From contig JAGMAN010000006.1 in NCBI GenBank assembly GCA_023130215.1, forward strand, positions 1 through 24,214: DNA of 24,214 bases, given 5' to 3'. Every line of letters begins with the position of its first letter. The stretch's first letter is position 1. Below, in pieces: positions 22,788 through 24,214 of this stretch. The position numbers and the translations under genes were made by a program. A model generated the notes under the pieces. The model made no database searches, had not been told where the DNA came from, and saw only the letters and a program-made list of their open reading frames with translations. The DNA comes from a bacterium (GTDB lineage Bacteria > NPL-UPA2 > JAGMAN01).

Positions 22788-22967
22788 GTGACACTTACCG
22801 TCAACCGTGACCATCCACTTCATCAACGAGCTATGAAGGACCGTGGAGTATATCTCTTTTATCTTGCTCGAATTATTACCCAAGAAATTTCTCTTATGAA
22901 AGACCCGCGAAATCCCCGCCAGGCATACCAGCGCCAGAGCAAATTGCTCAAGGATGCCCTCGCCTAA
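22788..22967 (+). CDS. Small 59-codon frame after the ATPase, unknown or remnant
   Basis: A GTG at 22788, 2 nt after the ATPase stop, opens a 59-residue frame. It contains DHPLHQRAMKDRGVYLFYLAR and ISLMKDPRNPRQAYQRQSKLLKDALA. The composition looks like real, helical, basic protein rather than chance. There is no Shine-Dalgarno sequence, so translation would depend on coupling. It could be a small accessory protein or the surviving end of a larger gene. I do not recognise the family. Confidence 0.38.
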   Translation: MTLTVNRDHPLHQRAMKDRGVYLFYLARIITQEISLMKDPRNPRQAYQRQSKLLKDALA

Positions 22968-23037
22968 GCCCCAATTTTTCTTTAAAATCCTTGCCAAAGC
23001 TACTTTTCTATGTTAAAACACATATTGACAAAGCAAG

Positions 23038-23379
23038 ATGAAAATCATAAAAGATAAAATCTCTATTAATGAATTAGTGCAAATGGCAGAAAGGGTGTTC
23101 GGCAATCTTGTTAAGGCTGTAGTTGATATTGAAAAAGAAATAATGGCTGTAGATGCTGAACTCCATTCTGATGAGGAAGCATTGCTTTTGGAAAATGGTT
23201 CTGAACAAAAAGACCTCTGGGGTATCAATTTATACCCGGAATTGGCTAACGAAGATTTTATTGAATTTGACTCAATGATAAATCTGCGACCTTCATATGG
23301 TAATCTCAGCCGTGATATTGACAATCCAAAAATTCGTGAAAGAATTATTACAATAATTAACAAATTGGTGGAAAAGTGA
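23038..23379 (+). CDS. DUF5674 family small protein
   Basis: The 113-aa product matches what I recall of DUF5674 along its length: ISINELVQMAERVFGNLVKAVVDIEKEIMAVDAELHSDEEALLLENGS, then DLWGINLYPEL, FIEFDSMINLRPS and GN-SR-I-NP-IRERI. The function of the family is unknown. It is mostly seen in candidate phyla, often as the first of two small genes. The GTG of the next gene overlaps its stop by 4 nt (GTGA), so the pair is co-translated. No Shine-Dalgarno sequence precedes the ATG at 23038. A toxin-antitoxin-like role is conceivable from the layout alone; no catalytic motif supports it. Confidence 0.82.
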   Translation: MKIIKDKISINELVQMAERVFGNLVKAVVDIEKEIMAVDAELHSDEEALLLENGSEQKDLWGINLYPELANEDFIEFDSMINLRPSYGNLSRDIDNPKIRERIITIINKLVEK

Positions 23380-23705
23380 ATTGTCAGCATAAACAATTGG
23401 CACAGGGGCAATGGCAAAAGTTGTCTTTAGTTGCTCAACTTGCAAACATAGGGAGTGAGGTTGAAAGAGCTTTGAAATGGAAAAATAAAAATAATTCTAA
23501 ATATTTTATGCTGGCATTTGAGCGAGCGTTGGAGCTCATTGATCTTACTGCCTCTGACAAAAAAAATATTAAACGCTTAAAAGAGCTTATGCGTGTACGG
23601 GAAATGCTCGTTGATTATTTTTTATATGATAATGTATACCATTCAACAGATAGGCAATGGCAAAACTATTTTTATTATTTCAATTATGCAAGTAGAATGA
23701 AATGA
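23376..23705 (+). CDS. Small helical protein paired with DUF5674, unknown
   Basis: It starts at a GTG overlapping the DUF5674 stop and encodes 109 aa. The body is predicted all-helical: LSLVAQLANIGSEVERALKWKN, then KYFMLAFERALELIDLT, then RLKELMRVREMLVDYFLYD and a tyrosine-rich end RQWQNYFYYFNYASRM. The charged helical pattern is reminiscent of HEPN-type or helical-bundle proteins. The spacing of R and H (RVREMLVDYFLYDNVYH) is too long for a standard R-x4-6-H site. I recall it as a regular partner of DUF5674 but cannot check. Translation depends on the upstream gene. Function is unknown. Confidence 0.75.
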   Translation: MNCQHKQLAQGQWQKLSLVAQLANIGSEVERALKWKNKNNSKYFMLAFERALELIDLTASDKKNIKRLKELMRVREMLVDYFLYDNVYHSTDRQWQNYFYYFNYASRMK

Positions 23706-23713
23706 ATAGATGC

Positions 23714-24214
23714 TCACACATTTCTTCCAATCAACTCATAGACATCGTCGGGCTTGATTATTTTTAGGCATAAGTTGTCCTTGCAGGCTGAGTCTCTATT
23801 GTTCAGGGCAGATAAACAGGGAGAGCATGGTAATCCCGAGTAGATTATCCATTTATCTTCTCCTAAGGGGCTAAAAACGGTTGGAGTCTCTGGCCCAAAA
23901 ATAATAAATTTTTTTGTTGAGGCAAGAGAAGCTAAGTGAGCTAAACCACAATCATTACAGATTAAAGCATCTGCCATGTTGAAAAGTGCTAAGAGTTCGG
24001 GTAAACTTGTTTGACCGACTAAATTCAAGCACCTTTTACTGCGAACGTCGGCACAAAGCCGCTCAGCTTTTTTAAAGCCACTTTCGGTGCCTGCCAGGAT
24101 TATATAGTTATTGGCATCTTCCAGGAGCCATTTAGATAAAATGACAAAATTCTCTAAAGGCCACTCCCGCAAAGGCAAGATTCCTTCTCCGGGATTGAGT
24201 AAAAAGAGTTTATT
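23714..24214 (-). CDS. GT9 (heptosyltransferase-type) glycosyltransferase, 5' end beyond window
   Basis: Only the C-terminal 166 codons are visible; the frame is open to the window edge. It begins NKLFLLNPGEG, the start of the second Rossmann domain of GT9 enzymes (NPGEG-ILPLREWPLENF). Further marks are YIILAGTESGFKKAERL, LVGQTSLPELLALFNMADALICNDCGLAHLASL and FGPETPTVFSPLG. Cysteines in PCSPCLSALNNRDSACKDNLCLKII are typical of this family's end. GT9 members add heptose or another sugar to lipopolysaccharide core from a nucleotide donor, at the cytoplasmic face of the inner membrane. It converges with the DUF5674 pair, 8 nt away. The true start is outside, and the TTG at 24178 is an internal codon. 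Confidence 0.88.
   Translation of the reverse strand, partial: NKLFLLNPGEGILPLREWPLENFVILSKWLLEDANNYIILAGTESGFKKAERLCADVRSKRCLNLVGQTSLPELLALFNMADALICNDCGLAHLASLASTKKFIIFGPETPTVFSPLGEDKWIIYSGLPCSPCLSALNNRDSACKDNLCLKIIKPDDVYELIGRNV

Noticed and set aside
22593-22997. Minus-strand frame of 134 codons after the ATPase
   Set aside because: It overlaps the ATPase end and the better-composed 59-codon plus frame, and has no recognisable protein pattern.

Overview
The window looks like part of the chromosome of an uncultivated diderm (Gram-negative-type) bacterium. Evidence: mreBCD, a Wzy/WaaL-type O-antigen ligase-like protein, a GT39-type membrane glycosyltransferase and a GT9 (heptosyltransferase-type) protein all point to an outer surface glycan. 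The mixture with UPF0280, hypFCDE and a DUF5674-like pair is what I would expect in a candidate phylum such as Omnitrophota or a neighbour. That placement is inference with low confidence. No rRNA, tRNA, CRISPR array, transposase or complete insertion sequence was seen.

Region 1 (1-6233, plus strand, visibly AT-richer): an ECF sigma factor and its zinc-binding membrane anti-sigma factor, followed by an exported seven-repeat (probably seven-bladed) propeller, a HEAT-like single-pass membrane protein, two small multi-pass membrane proteins, and a large exported protein carrying both an HExxH metallopeptidase domain and a trypsin-like domain. The same 34-nt ECF-type promoter sequence stands before the sigma gene and before the propeller gene. 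The block therefore reads as a self-regulated envelope-response module, and it is the best candidate here for an undescribed system.

Region 2 (6251-8852, minus strand): the mreB-mreC-mreD cell-shape operon. Its promoter is back-to-back with that of region 3, and three 10-nt-phased A-tracts lie between them. Region 3 (8853-14222, plus): a UPF0280 gene overlapping hypF, then hypC, hypD and hypE for NiFe-hydrogenase CN ligand synthesis and Fe(CN)2CO assembly. hypA, hypB and hydrogenase structural genes are not in view. A 70-nt structured repeat occurs in the mreB leader and again, with an 18-nt hairpin inserted, between hypE and gmk. A related hairpin lies just before UPF0280.

Region 4 (14305-15604, minus): comF and gmk; the gmk stop codon lies inside the repeat. 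Region 5 (15806-20044, plus): a small unknown protein, a soluble double-GAF histidine kinase, a lone receiver protein, and an O-antigen ligase-like protein with TPRs. The last gene carries a run of palindromes in its reading frame and a frameshifted or deleted C-terminus. Region 6: a GT39-like glycosyltransferase (minus), then on the plus strand an archaeal-type AAA ATPase, a 59-codon small frame and an overlapping DUF5674-like pair, and a GT9 gene (minus) cut by the window edge.

Several genes (the sigma factor, propeller, GT39 and UPF0280 genes) appear to have very short leaders or no Shine-Dalgarno sequence, whereas others (the AAA ATPase, mreB, gmk, hypE and the kinase) have strong ones. 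No gene-free stretch exceeds about 270 bases.
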